The notes beneath the pieces were generated by a model, which made no database searches, was not told the DNA's origin, and worked only from the letters and a program-made list of their open reading frames with translations. From assembly GCA_041583135.1 (NCBI GenBank), contig JBFHGJ010000003.1:1-64000 (forward strand): a stretch of DNA of 64,000 bases, read 5' to 3'. Positions 1 through 9,017 of the stretch are shown in pieces. Positions within the stretch are counted from its first letter, which is position 1. Each line of letters begins with the position of its first letter. Origin of the DNA: JABSOG01 sp041583135 (GTDB lineage: Bacteria; Pseudomonadota; Gammaproteobacteria; Enterobacterales; Alteromonadaceae). A program made the position numbers and the translations under genes.

Positions 1-734
1 ATGCCAAACTCTTGCAGCCAAGCAATTTGTGCATGATTGGCCAATAAGAAATGACCGGCGTAGTTGATGCCATTGGCAAAAATGCCGTCTAAGTTATTGC
101 TGCTTCTTGGTACGATTAACATCCAGTCGCTGCCGAGCAGCAAGTTGTGGGGCTGGCACTGCTGTGGGTCGTATAGCGCTAAAGCCTTCATGCCGCTGAG
201 ATAGTCGGTATATAGGGCAGAGGGTTCTAACTTATCATAGCGATAAAGTCTGTGGTTAAAAGGCAACGCGCCATCAACAATTGCTGGTAATAGTGGTATT
301 TGGGTTTTTACCAATTGCATATGGCGATGCGGCTGACTGGCACCTGCAACCGGACCACCGTTATAAAATCCCAATACGTCGTCGGCGTCAAAGCCGATAA
401 GCCATGCGCGAAAGTCGCTTAAGGTCAGTGGCGTGGTTTGTTCGACAAATGTTTTAGCGCAGATCAACAAATGGGGGCTGAGCACCGGAAACTTGTTAAG
501 CAGACAAACATGTTCTTCAAGTGCATCAGCGACATACATTGGTGGTTCATAGGGCAAAAAAGGATTGAAGTCTTTGGGCTTGGGCGAGAATTTGATCTGC
601 GAATTCTGATTTTTCAAATGCAGCACAAAATCGACACCCTGTTCATGCAATACCGTTGGCTCTGTGCTAATGGGCAGCAGTTCTTGTTGTGCTAGTGCGC
701 TTTGTATTACGTTCTCAGCCTGACGCCAAAACAT
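1..734 (-). CDS. ATP adenylyltransferase (Ap4A phosphorylase)-like protein, 3' end cut by window
   Basis: The reverse strand is open from an ATG at 734 to the window edge, giving about 244 residues without a stop; the C-terminus lies outside. The diagnostic stretch is GPVAGASQPHRHMQ at about residue 120, the HIT-like catalytic motif of yeast APA1/APA2-type Ap4A phosphorylases, with the histidine that carries the AMP intermediate. Family members split diadenosine tetraphosphate with phosphate to ADP and ATP in the cytosol. Motifs such as LLIVPRSSN-like WMLIVPRSSN further along also fit. It stands alone, about 150 bp from the next gene on the same strand. The family call is from motif recognition; substrate is inferred. 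Confidence 0.8.
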   Translation of the reverse strand, partial: MFWRQAENVIQSALAQQELLPISTEPTVLHEQGVDFVLHLKNQNSQIKFSPKPKDFNPFLPYEPPMYVADALEEHVCLLNKFPVLSPHLLICAKTFVEQTTPLTLSDFRAWLIGFDADDVLGFYNGGPVAGASQPHRHMQLVKTQIPLLPAIVDGALPFNHRLYRYDKLEPSALYTDYLSGMKALALYDPQQCQPHNLLLGSDWMLIVPRSSNNLDGIFANGINYAGHFLLANHAQIAWLQEFG

Positions 735-880
735 GTTTGCCTCCTAAATCACCAAATGCACTTGTTTTTGTTCGGCCATTATCATCCAAGATAATGACCA
801 GAACGTGTAACTGTCGAACGCTTCTATACATCCATGACTTGCACCGTTAGTGCCTTGCAAAGTCTAGTGTCGGATTGGCA

Positions 881-1834
881 CTAATTTGCAAGCTTAAGCA
901 TTTTATCGGTGGCTTCAATCAAATGATGCCTGGTTTCCGGCTCAACCGATGCGTGACCCGAGCGCTCGGCAACGACCAACTCGGCTTTCGGTAGGCGCTG
1001 TTTGAGCTGGTAAGCTTGGTCAAACGGACAAACAATATCATAGCGGCCGTGGACTATCACTGTTGGAATATGCGCGATTTTGTCGCAATTGTTTAAGATT
1101 TGGTTGTCGCTTAAGAAGCAGTCATGGGCCATAAAGTGGGCTTCATGACGGGCGAGGGTCCAGCATGAGTGGTCGTCGCAGTGATCGGCCAAAAAGGCTT
1201 CATCGGGCACCAAAGTACAGCAGCTTATTTCCCAGCGGCTCCAAGCGCGTGCTACGCGCATGGCTGCTTCTTTGTCATCACCTGTCATGATATCCAACGC
1301 GGTTTGCACTGAAGGTTCGGCATCGGCGGGGAGGGCGCTGATATAATCATGCCAGTAGTCGGGAAACAGTCTGGCTGCACCGCCGTTTTTGGTGAAGGTC
1401 CACAGGGTATCTTCGCTGCGGCCCAAGAAAATGCCTCGCAACACCAGAGATTTTACCGACTGCGGATGGGTTTGCGCATAAACTAAAGATAAGGTGGAAC
1501 CCCAAGAGCCGCCAAAAACATGCCAGCTGCCGATATCGAGAAATTCACGGATCTTTTCAATGTCGGCGACTAAGTTAGGCGTATCGTTATTATCTAAACA
1601 ACCATGAGGCTTAGAGCGACCGCAGCCACGTTGGTCGAACAGCACAATGCGGTATTGCTCAGGGTCGAAAAAGCGACGGTCGCTTTCACCACAGCCGCCA
1701 CCGGGGCCGCCGTGAATAAACAAAACCGGTTGACCTTGTGGGTTGCCACATTGTTCGACGTAAATCTCATGGCCTTGGCCGACGGCCAACAGATCGGTTT
1801 GGTAGGGTGCTACCTCGGGGTAAAATTCGCGCAT
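881..1834 (-). CDS. pip: Proline iminopeptidase (alpha/beta hydrolase, S33)
   Basis: This 317-residue cytosolic protein has the full set of proline iminopeptidase landmarks: the oxyanion-hole segment HGGPGGG near residue 41, the nucleophile elbow GGSWGS with the catalytic serine near residue 110, the acid in HGRYD near residue 265 and the catalytic histidine in SGHAS near residue 293. The length matches the family (about 310-320). The enzyme removes N-terminal proline from peptides. It is monocistronic in appearance, with its ATG preceded by an intergenic gap of about 40 bp from the binding-protein gene transcribed the same way. Confidence 0.93.
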   Translation of the reverse strand: MREFYPEVAPYQTDLLAVGQGHEIYVEQCGNPQGQPVLFIHGGPGGGCGESDRRFFDPEQYRIVLFDQRGCGRSKPHGCLDNNDTPNLVADIEKIREFLDIGSWHVFGGSWGSTLSLVYAQTHPQSVKSLVLRGIFLGRSEDTLWTFTKNGGAARLFPDYWHDYISALPADAEPSVQTALDIMTGDDKEAAMRVARAWSRWEISCCTLVPDEAFLADHCDDHSCWTLARHEAHFMAHDCFLSDNQILNNCDKIAHIPTVIVHGRYDIVCPFDQAYQLKQRLPKAELVVAERSGHASVEPETRHHLIEATDKMLKLAN

Positions 1835-1875
1835 GATAGTCCTTAATTATTGATGGATCCCCAAATGACGCTGAG

Positions 1876-2649
1876 TTAGCAACCTTTGGGAATATATTTG
1901 GCGGTAAGATTGTCGTACACGCCTTGGGCTATCAATTGTTGCATGGTCTGGTTAAAAATTTCAATAAATTCATAGGGCACAACACCTTTACTAAACATAA
2001 AGGCGACATTGACCTGATTCACCTGTTGCCATTTTATTTTATCGATGAGGCCGTCGCCATGTGTAAAGAGGTGATAGCAACCGGCGATATGATCTTCGAC
2101 CAACGCTTGTGCGCGGCTCCGACTGAGCATTTCTACCCGTCGATTCAAAGACGGAACATGCTGAAATTTTTGGCGGTAATTGCCGTGTCGTTGACGTTCG
2201 ATGTATGGACCGTAGTAGGCAGCGCCGTTGATGGCTATCATGGTGCTTTGCTTGATGATGGCGTCCACCGTGCTATCGTCGTTGATTTCATCTTTTAGAT
2301 AGAAAATGGACATGGTTTCGGGGCGGTAGGTGTCGCTGAAATAAGCATACTTTTGCCGCGCTTTGGTGATGGTGGCGCCTGACATGATCAAGGAGTCGCC
2401 CCTTGCCAGCCCCTGATAGGCACGTTTTTCCGGTAGTCGATTGACTACGATTTGGCAGCCGATTTTATTTAGGATGGCGGCGAAAAACTCATAATCGATC
2501 CCCTTATATTGTTCATTCTGATAGAACATGTAGGGGTACCAATCGCCATAAAACACGATGGTCATTGGTTTTGGGCAATATGAGGGCAGTGGCGTTGCTT
2601 TGCTCGGTAGCGTCAGCAGCAACAATAACAACAGGGCAATAGACTTCAT
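1876..2649 (-). CDS. Periplasmic amino-acid-type solute-binding protein (SBP_bac_3-like)
   Basis: A 257-residue protein with a clear signal peptide: a leucine-rich core, residues 4-14, then cleavage near residue 18. The mature part shows features of family 3 extracellular solute-binding proteins: YGDWYPYMF near the start, GIDYEFFAAILNKIG (choice of ligand-binding lobe 1), and a late GVYDNLTAKYI. An upstream GAGGT supports the ATG. No permease or ATPase gene is next to it, so it may be an orphan binding protein or a sensor-like homologue, as is common in Shewanella and Vibrio relatives. The ligand cannot be read from sequence. Confidence 0.75.
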   Translation of the reverse strand: MKSIALLLLLLLTLPSKATPLPSYCPKPMTIVFYGDWYPYMFYQNEQYKGIDYEFFAAILNKIGCQIVVNRLPEKRAYQGLARGDSLIMSGATITKARQKYAYFSDTYRPETMSIFYLKDEINDDSTVDAIIKQSTMIAINGAAYYGPYIERQRHGNYRQKFQHVPSLNRRVEMLSRSRAQALVEDHIAGCYHLFTHGDGLIDKIKWQQVNQVNVAFMFSKGVVPYEFIEIFNQTMQQLIAQGVYDNLTAKYIPKGC

Positions 2650-2891
2650 TGGAGATACCTCAAAGGCGCGAATAAATACGCCCTTGCCTAAGTATAGAAT
2701 AAAAATAACGTCATTTTTTGGTGCCAGCGGTTAAATCTCAGCCTTATCCCTGTGCTTCATCATGCTGTAAAACGTTTGTTCAATCGGCCTTGAGTAAACT
2801 GCTGTGGAGGTTCAACAGATGAACGCAGATATTTTGCTTGAGTTGGCGTAAACTGATGGCAATTGAATTTTGTCTACTAGGAAGCAATCTC

Positions 2892-3209
2892 ATGCACAAA
2901 CTACTGATCGCCAGCTTGGCGCTTTTTACCTCCAGCGTATTTGCCGAGCCAAGCTACCAATACAGCAACATTGCTCAGCGCTATGGCAAACATGCCCTTA
3001 GCGAGGCCAAGTTAACTGAGCTGAAAATGCAGGCCGAATGCTTGGTAGGCATCAAAAAGTTGAACTTCAAACGTAAAGATAGCTTTGACCCAATCGCCGA
3101 GTGGACATCGTTTCGTACTCGCTCGTTGCTGGAGCAATATTCGCCCTGTGAAACCTTGGTGATGCTTGAATTAGCGCAAAAACAACTCAGAGCCATTGCG
3201 TCGAAATAG
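2892..3209 (+). CDS. Small secreted protein of unknown function
   Basis: The open frame starts upstream at 2838, but the ATG at 2892 is chosen because it follows an AGGAAG ribosome-binding site and begins a standard signal peptide (MHKLLIASLALFTSSVFA). The product is 105 residues, about 87 after cleavage. The mature part is charged, with two cysteines (in AECLVG and SPCETL) that could form a disulfide in the periplasm. I do not recognise a family. It lies just upstream of another secreted protein gene on the same strand, 90 bp away, so they may be co-expressed. Confidence 0.6.
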   Translation: MHKLLIASLALFTSSVFAEPSYQYSNIAQRYGKHALSEAKLTELKMQAECLVGIKKLNFKRKDSFDPIAEWTSFRTRSLLEQYSPCETLVMLELAQKQLRAIASK

Positions 3210-3299
3210 TCGCGATAAAAACTTTTATTTTGCACTGTCATCAACTTTTCGTGCTGGTTTTCGTACTTAAAGATAAACCTACTGAAAAAGGACAGTGCA

Positions 3300-4178
3300 A
3301 TGCAAAAACTCAAATTCAGTCTTTCGGCCATGGCGTTATCTTTGTGTTTGGCCGGTAGCAGCTTTGCTCACGAGCGTGATTTTGCCAATCAAACCCCATT
3401 TGAAATTCATGGTGTCACCCAGTCATACATCAACGCGTTGGCAGATAAAGGCTATACCAGCTTAGATGATGATGAATTGCTGGCGTTCAAAATCCATGGC
3501 GTCGATGGCAACTATATCGATGAGATAAACACGACGTTTGGTCATTTGGATGCCGATGAGCTATTGGCGTTTAAAATTCACGGGGTCAATCGGGCCTATC
3601 TCGACAAAGTGACAGCCATGGGATTTGCCGAAGTGACTCCGCAAGACCTATTGGCGATGCGTATTCACGGGGTCAGCCAAGCGTATGTCGATTCTCTACG
3701 TAATATGGGCTTTGCCGTTGATTCGCCGCAAGATGCCATTGCATTGAATATTCATAAAATTACCGAGCGTTTTGTGCGTCAGGTGAGAGAAATGGGATTT
3801 GATGAGGCCGATGAGCAAGACGTACTGGCGCTGCGTATTCATAAGGTAACGCCAAGTTATGTGCGCCGCTTACATCAGGCTGGCGTCACTCAGTTCGATG
3901 CCAATGAGGCTTTGGCAATGAGAATTCATGATATCGACAGGGAATTTGTGGCTGAGGTTGGTGATTATCAGCTGCAAATCGATAACCCTGATAATCTCGT
4001 CGCACTGAAAATTCTCAAGTTGGATGATTCGTTGATTGAAGCGGTAAAGGCGCTGGATCTCAATGATTATGATCTGCAAAGGTTTATCCATAAACGCAGC
4101 AATTTTCGCTCGAATTTTGGTAATGACCGTATGTTAGAGGCATTTAAACGGGTGATCGCCGAAATTCATCAACTTTAA
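3300..4178 (+). CDS. Secreted protein built of eight 29-residue helical repeats
   Basis: A 292-residue protein with a signal peptide (cleavage near SSFA-HE, residue 23). The body is a regular repeat: the IH pair of the repeat core falls at residues 36, 65, 93, 122, 151, 180 and 209, and a degenerate IL at 238, a 28-29 residue period. Typical unit text is LLAMRIHGVSQAYVDSL followed by a GF/GY turn and an acidic linker. The same kind of repeat is found behind BlaR1/M56-type membrane peptidase domains, where it is annotated as a sensor-transducer region; here it stands alone without protease or membrane segment. Function unknown; protein-protein scaffold in the periplasm is a guess. An AAGGA site precedes the ATG. 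Confidence 0.75.
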   Translation: MQKLKFSLSAMALSLCLAGSSFAHERDFANQTPFEIHGVTQSYINALADKGYTSLDDDELLAFKIHGVDGNYIDEINTTFGHLDADELLAFKIHGVNRAYLDKVTAMGFAEVTPQDLLAMRIHGVSQAYVDSLRNMGFAVDSPQDAIALNIHKITERFVRQVREMGFDEADEQDVLALRIHKVTPSYVRRLHQAGVTQFDANEALAMRIHDIDREFVAEVGDYQLQIDNPDNLVALKILKLDDSLIEAVKALDLNDYDLQRFIHKRSNFRSNFGNDRMLEAFKRVIAEIHQL

Positions 4179-4269
4179 CCAAACTTGAAAATCGGGCGTT
4201 CGCTGCATGTCGATAAATGTTGCTCTCGCCCGTTTGTCCCTCAAAAAATAGTGTCTGACACTGCGGCAG

Positions 4270-4815
4270 TCAAAACGATGAGCCGGGCTGTTGTAAAAAC
4301 TCGATTTCTTCTGGTGTCGAGGTTCTACCCAATATTTCATTGCGGTGCGGGTAGCGGCCGAAACGGTCGATAATGGCTTTGTGACGTAACTCGAACGCTT
4401 TATTGGCGCTGACTTGCGGCTCGTTGAACAATCGTTCGGCAACTTTATGAATGACAGGTGACTCGCTGTGCATAAAGGGCATATATAAAAATTGACGTTG
4501 CTCATCGCTCAGCTCGTTTTGACAGCCTTGGCTTATGGCATGTTGTGCTAAACACAGAGCCAATGAGTCACTGGCAAAGGCTTGTGGCGTATTGCGATAG
4601 ATATTGCGTGAGAACTGGTCGAGAATAATGATCTCTGCCAATCGGCCATGGGCACTGTGGCGCCAAGGTGCCAGCTCGCAGCGGTTGGCGCTTTGATGAA
4701 TGTCGCCAAAGCGCTCGGCGATTAGCCGATCGAGCGCGTCATCTTTAGCCCACCATTGTTTTGGGGTTAATTCCTCAAACCAAAAGTCGAGAATGGTTTG
4801 TGATGTCATACTCAT
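4270..4815 (-). CDS. DUF924 family protein
   Basis: A 181-residue cytosolic protein recognisable as DUF924 by ILDFWFEEL at the start, the WWAKDDALD segment, IIILDQFSRNIYR near residue 65, and FLYMPFMHSES near residue 112. The length matches the family, an all-helical TPR-like fold of unknown biochemical role. GGAGTC lies a few bases before the ATG. It converges with the repeat-protein gene, with about 90 bp between the two stops and no strong terminator there. Confidence 0.88.
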   Translation of the reverse strand: MSMTSQTILDFWFEELTPKQWWAKDDALDRLIAERFGDIHQSANRCELAPWRHSAHGRLAEIIILDQFSRNIYRNTPQAFASDSLALCLAQHAISQGCQNELSDEQRQFLYMPFMHSESPVIHKVAERLFNEPQVSANKAFELRHKAIIDRFGRYPHRNEILGRTSTPEEIEFLQQPGSSF

Positions 4816-5003
4816 GAAAGACTCCAGCTATTGGGTTTGCATTACAGTATTGTTCAAGCGCAAAGGTTTTACCACTCACGGCTTAGGTTTGGCTGAATTT
4901 GACGGCCAAATAGCTGGGGCTAACTGATAAGGCCAAAATTGTGGCTTTATATTTTATGAATTTGGCCGAAGTTTGAATTAATGGCCTTATTTGGTGGGTA
5001 AAA

Positions 5004-5033
5004 AAGGTGTTGATGGTTTCATCAACACCTTTA
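5004..5033 (-). terminator. Rho-independent terminator of the KamA-family gene
   Basis: A perfect 12-bp stem, AAGGTGTTGATG paired with its complement across a GTTT loop (5004-5031). Read on the reverse strand the stem is followed by a run of T. It sits 10 bp past the stop of the reverse-strand radical SAM gene. Confidence 0.88.
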
Positions 5034-5041
5034 ATCGTCAG

Positions 5042-6382
5042 TTACTTTAGCATTTGCTCGTATTCCTCTTGCCAGAAGAACTTTTCTTCGCCAAAGGCGG
5101 GCTTGAGCTGATGGAGCCAAGTTGCTTGGTCATCGAATTTGGCAAAAAACGGCTGTTGCACCCAATCCGGGTTTCGAGCCTGAATAAAGCGCAGAACAAA
5201 CACTTTCTCGCCATGAATTTCGCTGATACCTTGTATCTCCACTTTACCCGGACCTGCACTCATTGACGGGCCGCGCACGGTACGAGCAAGGCCAGAGACC
5301 TGCTTATAAGCATCACGGAAGATCTGCCAGGTTTTATATAAAGGCAACTCAAAGTAACGCTTGGCACCTGTATCGCGCTCGATAAACATGTAGTAGGGGA
5401 TCATGCCCAACCGGACTTGCTCTGTCCACATATTGGCCCAATCGTCTGGATTGGTATTGATGTGGTTGAGCAAAGGGGCTTGAGTGCGGATCTGTACGCC
5501 GGTGGCACGGATACGGCGAATGGCTTCGCGGCAAACCTCGGTACGCATTTCTTGCGGATGGTTAAAGTGCGCCATAAACGAAACATGTTTACCGGCAGCA
5601 ACCAAACGCTCAAACAGCGCGAGCAATTCTTCGGCATCGCCATCGGTAACGTAGCGATAGGGCCAGAAAGTCAGAGACTTACTGCCGATACGAATGTTTT
5701 GCAGATGGTCATACTCAGGCTTGGTGAGTTCTTCCAAGTACGCTTTGAGTTTGATTGTACGCATCACCATCGGATCGCCACCAGTTACCAACAAATCCGT
5801 CACTTCTTTGTGCTCGCGCAGATATTGGTGCAGGGTTTGCTCGTCGTTGGAGTTAAATCGCATGGCTTTACCGACAAACTGCGCCCAGCGGAAGCAAAAT
5901 GTGCAGTAAGCGTGGCAATACTGGCCTTGTGATGGGAAAAACAGCACGGTTTCTTTATATTTGTGCTGCATCCCTTCTAACGGCTCACCTTCAAGCTGTG
6001 GCACGTTCATCTGCATTTGACCGGCAGGGTGAGGATTCATTTGCTGGCGTAATTCGGTTGCCAGTTCATGCACTTGATTTGATGTCGGGTTTTGCTTAAG
6101 CAAAGCCGCCATGCGCTCGTATGCCTCGGGAGATAGCATGTCCTTCTGGGGAAAGACCAGTTGAAAAACCGGATCGTTTGGCACTTTGTCCCAGTCGATC
6201 AGTTCATTGAAGACGTAATCGTTGACCCTGAAGGGTAACACGCTAGCCACCACTTTCATCTCAAAACGAAGGGTCTCAGGTAGTCTGTTGAGAGCTTCTA
6301 TTTTGTCGATTTGGCGGTGTTGATAGACACGGAACTTGCGAGGCCAAATTTCCGCAGGTTGAATGTTAACGAATTGATTCAT
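5042..6382 (-). CDS. KamA-family radical SAM protein (lysine 2,3-aminomutase-like)
   Basis: The frame opens at 6442, but the ATG at 6382 (MNQFVNIQPAE) is preferred; it gives 446 residues, typical for this family. The [4Fe-4S] ligand motif is CHAYCTFC (CxxxCxxC) near residue 160, followed by TGGDPMVM, the SAM-binding GGDP element. SAGPGK near residue 388 is the likely counterpart of the PLP-lysine motif (PGGGGK) of lysine 2,3-aminomutase. It is longer than EpmB (about 340 residues) and not next to efp, so EF-P lysine modification is not implied. The substrate is unknown; many marine bacteria carry such orphans. It is terminated by its own hairpin. Confidence 0.83.
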   Translation of the reverse strand: MNQFVNIQPAEIWPRKFRVYQHRQIDKIEALNRLPETLRFEMKVVASVLPFRVNDYVFNELIDWDKVPNDPVFQLVFPQKDMLSPEAYERMAALLKQNPTSNQVHELATELRQQMNPHPAGQMQMNVPQLEGEPLEGMQHKYKETVLFFPSQGQYCHAYCTFCFRWAQFVGKAMRFNSNDEQTLHQYLREHKEVTDLLVTGGDPMVMRTIKLKAYLEELTKPEYDHLQNIRIGSKSLTFWPYRYVTDGDAEELLALFERLVAAGKHVSFMAHFNHPQEMRTEVCREAIRRIRATGVQIRTQAPLLNHINTNPDDWANMWTEQVRLGMIPYYMFIERDTGAKRYFELPLYKTWQIFRDAYKQVSGLARTVRGPSMSAGPGKVEIQGISEIHGEKVFVLRFIQARNPDWVQQPFFAKFDDQATWLHQLKPAFGEEKFFWQEEYEQMLK

Positions 6383-6450
6383 TTGGACCACTGTATTGCA
6401 AAATGGCGCAGTATTATAACAATTCGCGCCTCGAACATACACCCGACAGA

Positions 6451-6639
6451 CTAAGATATCCCGAGGTTTCTGCTAAACGCCCGCTACAACAGACTCGCGT
6501 ATCGTCTGTTTTTTGTTCTCAAGAGCTTGATTGATAAGTGGTTTATCTGTTTGTCGCAGGCATATTGGGTGGACATAAAAGTTGCCAAAAAAATCAAGCG
6601 ATTGGCCGTTTTGTGGCGCAATCGCCTAAGATATCCCGA
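6451..6639. repeat. Pair of direct repeats CTAAGATATCCCGA
   Basis: The 14-mer CTAAGATATCCCGA occurs exactly at 6451-6464 and again at 6626-6639, 175 bp apart, in otherwise non-repetitive intergenic DNA. It could be a pair of regulator sites upstream of the KamA-family gene or a small duplication. Confidence 0.55.
6488..6514 (+). terminator. Orphan terminator-like hairpin
   Basis: AACAGAC and GTCTGTT form a 7-bp stem around a 9-nt loop (6488-6510), followed directly by TTTT. It has the form of an intrinsic terminator on the plus strand, but the nearest plus-strand gene upstream is more than 2 kb away. Confidence 0.45.
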
Positions 6640-6727
6640 AGATTGGTGGCAAGCTTGAGCAAAAATATGCGGTCTCAGAGGTCAAAACGTGACTTCAGTT
6701 GCACGCGAATTTGCCCAAACTGCGTTT

Positions 6728-8320
6728 TTATGAGCTGCAAGAGAGCATCGAACAGCCGGCCTTCACTCTTGCCCATTCCGGTCTTTTGGCGGCGTAATGG
6801 TTAAACTCAGGCTGCTCGTCATAAGGTCTTTTCAATACCTCAAGCAATTCGTTGATCATGCCGTAATCTCCTTCATGGGCTTTATCAATGGCTTGTTGGG
6901 CCAGATAGTTACGCAGCACGTATTTCGGATTGATACGGTTCATTTGTTGTTTTTTGTGTTCGTGAGCCAGCCCTTGCTCTTTTAAGGCTTGATGGTAATC
7001 AAGTAACCATTGGCGCATCGCGTGGCGGTATTCGTCATCGCGTTCTAGTGGCTTGTAATAGGCCGGTTCAATAAGTGCTTCGAGCGCTTCGCCGCTGTAG
7101 TGTTGACTGCTGTCGATATCGGCTAGGTGCCTAAAAAACAAGGTCATGTCGGTTTCAACACGGGGCAGCAAGGCCAGCAACTGTTCAAGCAACTCGTCGT
7201 CTCGTTGTGGCTTAAACTCGCTAAAGCCGACTTTGTTGGCAAGGACATTGAGCCAACGCTGTTGATAATAATGGACAAAATCGGCGAGGATCTGCTCAAG
7301 TCCTGCGGTTTCTTCTATCAAAGGTACAATGGCATTGGCCAATTGAAACAGATTCCAGCGCGCAATTTGTGGCTGATTGCCGTAGCAATAGCGTCTAGTG
7401 CCTGCGTCTGTGGTATTGGGCGTCCATGTCGGGTCGTAGTCTTCTAACCAGCCATATGGCCCGTAGTCGATGGTTAACCCCAATATCGACAGGTTGTCTG
7501 TATTCATCACGCCGTGAACAAAGCCGACGCGCATCCAATCAACCACCATATCGGCGGTGCGCTGACAGACGGTTTCAAACCATTTGAGGTAAACGGCTTT
7601 GCTCGGTTCTCCTAATTCAGGAAAATCGTGCCTGATGGTGTAGTCAACCAGCTGTTTGAGTACCTCATACTCGCCTCGGGTGGCAAAGATTTGAAAGTTA
7701 CCGAAGCGCACAAAAGACGGCGCGACACGGCAGACGATGGCGGTGGGTTCGTAGGCTGGGTTGCCATCATAAAACATATCGCGGACCACTTGCTCGCCGG
7801 TGGCGACTAAGCTCAGTGCGCGTGTTGTGGCGATCCCCAAATGATGCATCGCCTCAGAGCATAGAAACTCTCGAACAGATGAGCGTAGTACCGCAAGTCC
7901 GTCAGCGCTGCGAGAATAAGGCGTCATACCGGCCCCTTTAAGCTGCAACGTCAGGCGTTTATTGGAGCCCACCATTACCTCACCAAGGTTGATCGCACGG
8001 CCGTCGCCAAGCTGTCCGGCCCAATGGCCAAACTGATGACCGCCATAACACATCGCAAAGGGCTGCATTGCACTGAGCTGCTTGTTACCTGAAAAAACGG
8101 CAGCAAATTCCGCTGACTGAGTGACGCTTTCGGCTAGGTTTAGCTGTGCTAACAAGGCCTTTGAATACGCAATAAGCTGCGGCGCTTTAACCGCTGTTGG
8201 TGTGACAAAAGAGTAGCAGGCGTTAAATACCTGACGAGGGGTTATGGTGCGCTCGGGGTCGGCTGGTAATTCGGCGACAAATCGATTATCAAATTTAAGT
8301 TGATTGAGGGATTGATACAT
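6728..8320 (-). CDS. selO: SelO-family protein adenylyltransferase (YdiU)
   Basis: A 530-residue pseudokinase-fold protein. Landmarks are LGDGRAINLGEV near residue 110, LKGAGMTPYSRSADG near 130, VMNTDNLS near 272 and IDYGPYGWLEDYDP near 285, which are the nucleotide- and metal-binding segments of SelO enzymes that AMPylate proteins at Ser/Thr/Tyr. The C-terminus ends CSS, the place where animal SelO has selenocysteine-Ser-Ser. The frame is open to 8371; the ATG at 8320 (MYQSLNQLKFDNRF) is preferred because homologues begin with the LxFDNxF segment. Role: redox stress response in relatives, inferred here. Confidence 0.93.
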   Translation of the reverse strand: MYQSLNQLKFDNRFVAELPADPERTITPRQVFNACYSFVTPTAVKAPQLIAYSKALLAQLNLAESVTQSAEFAAVFSGNKQLSAMQPFAMCYGGHQFGHWAGQLGDGRAINLGEVMVGSNKRLTLQLKGAGMTPYSRSADGLAVLRSSVREFLCSEAMHHLGIATTRALSLVATGEQVVRDMFYDGNPAYEPTAIVCRVAPSFVRFGNFQIFATRGEYEVLKQLVDYTIRHDFPELGEPSKAVYLKWFETVCQRTADMVVDWMRVGFVHGVMNTDNLSILGLTIDYGPYGWLEDYDPTWTPNTTDAGTRRYCYGNQPQIARWNLFQLANAIVPLIEETAGLEQILADFVHYYQQRWLNVLANKVGFSEFKPQRDDELLEQLLALLPRVETDMTLFFRHLADIDSSQHYSGEALEALIEPAYYKPLERDDEYRHAMRQWLLDYHQALKEQGLAHEHKKQQMNRINPKYVLRNYLAQQAIDKAHEGDYGMINELLEVLKRPYDEQPEFNHYAAKRPEWARVKAGCSMLSCSS

Positions 8321-8443
8321 GCCATCTGAGTCGTTGGGTGGTTTGTGGCATTGTGCATCAAAGCCCGGCACAAAGCAAAGCGACTGCTCAGAGGGTTATG
8401 AATACTCCTGTGAGCAGGTAAGCCAGCGCTCAGTATTGCGGGG

Positions 8444-8653
8444 CTAGTCTTCGATGGTAAAGCCAATCTTTACGGTGACTTGCCAGTGGGCCACGCCGTC
8501 ATCGACAATTTGACCACGGGTATCGGTGACTTCGAACCAACGCATATTGCGCACGGTTTTGGCGGTTTGCGCGATACCATTGGCGATTGCCTTATCAATA
8601 CTCTCTGGTGAAGTTCCCACCACTTCAATGATCTTATAGGTATGATTGCTCAT
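8444..8653 (-). CDS. Dodecin family flavin-binding protein
   Basis: A 69-residue protein with the dodecin pattern: KIIEVVGTSPESIDKAIANG at the start, then the RNMRWFEV segment whose tryptophan stacks on flavin in characterised dodecins, and a closing VTVKIGF beta strand. Dodecins assemble as dodecamers storing riboflavin or FMN in the cytosol. An AAAGGG site precedes the ATG. It is about 120 bp upstream of selO on the same strand and could be co-transcribed. Confidence 0.92.
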   Translation of the reverse strand: MSNHTYKIIEVVGTSPESIDKAIANGIAQTAKTVRNMRWFEVTDTRGQIVDDGVAHWQVTVKIGFTIED

Positions 8654-8755
8654 AATTTATCCCTTTGATTTGGTTATTGTTACTGTATTTAAGGCTAGTA
8701 TAGGGACTTGGATTTGCAAGGATTGTTATTTGGGATTTCGGATATATTCCATGAT

Positions 8756-8983
8756 ATGACTTTCACATGTGAAAGATTAGCCCTTGTTGTCGTGGCTGCT
8801 TTTTTAACAAGTTGGCACCCCGCCGTTGATGGGTTGATGGAGTTTGCGTTACTCGGATTGTTTATGTTTATCGATGTGGTGCTTTTGCTCGCTAGATTTA
8901 TCTTTTATATGTATGCGAGGGCTAAGCAGGTTGTTCATGGGAAGTCCCAAGACCAAGCGCCAAATCGTTCGATTGACGACTAA
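8756..8983 (+). CDS. Possible small membrane protein
   Basis: A frame of 91 codons opens with TTG at 8708; the first ATG is at 8756 and gives 75 residues. The protein would have two hydrophobic segments (LALVVVAAFLTSW and a longer one, ALLGLFMFIDVVLLLARFIF) and a polar, charged tail ending SIDD. There is no strong ribosome-binding site before either start and no family that I recognise. It occupies the only gap between dodecin and the DUF4166 gene and runs opposite to both. Treat as tentative. Confidence 0.35.
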   Translation: MTFTCERLALVVVAAFLTSWHPAVDGLMEFALLGLFMFIDVVLLLARFIFYMYARAKQVVHGKSQDQAPNRSIDD

Positions 8984-9017
8984 AGCCATTTGGACCGTTT
9001 GGTACCAGGGTTGTGAG

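Larger units (their letters stand above)
6383..6727. other. 345-bp gene-free stretch between selO-like and kamA-like genes
   Basis: No credible coding region. It holds an exact 14-bp direct repeat (6451-6464 and 6626-6639) and one terminator-like hairpin pointing rightwards (6488-6514), which does not belong to any annotated rightward gene. The promoter of the KamA-family gene should lie in the left part. Confidence 0.6.

Noticed and set aside
5042..6382. EpmB (EF-P lysine aminomutase)
   Set aside because: The protein is 446 residues, about 100 longer than EpmB, and no efp gene is next to it.
8242..8466. Alternative gene between selO and dodecin
   Set aside because: It overlaps the selO start out of frame and shows no protein-like features.
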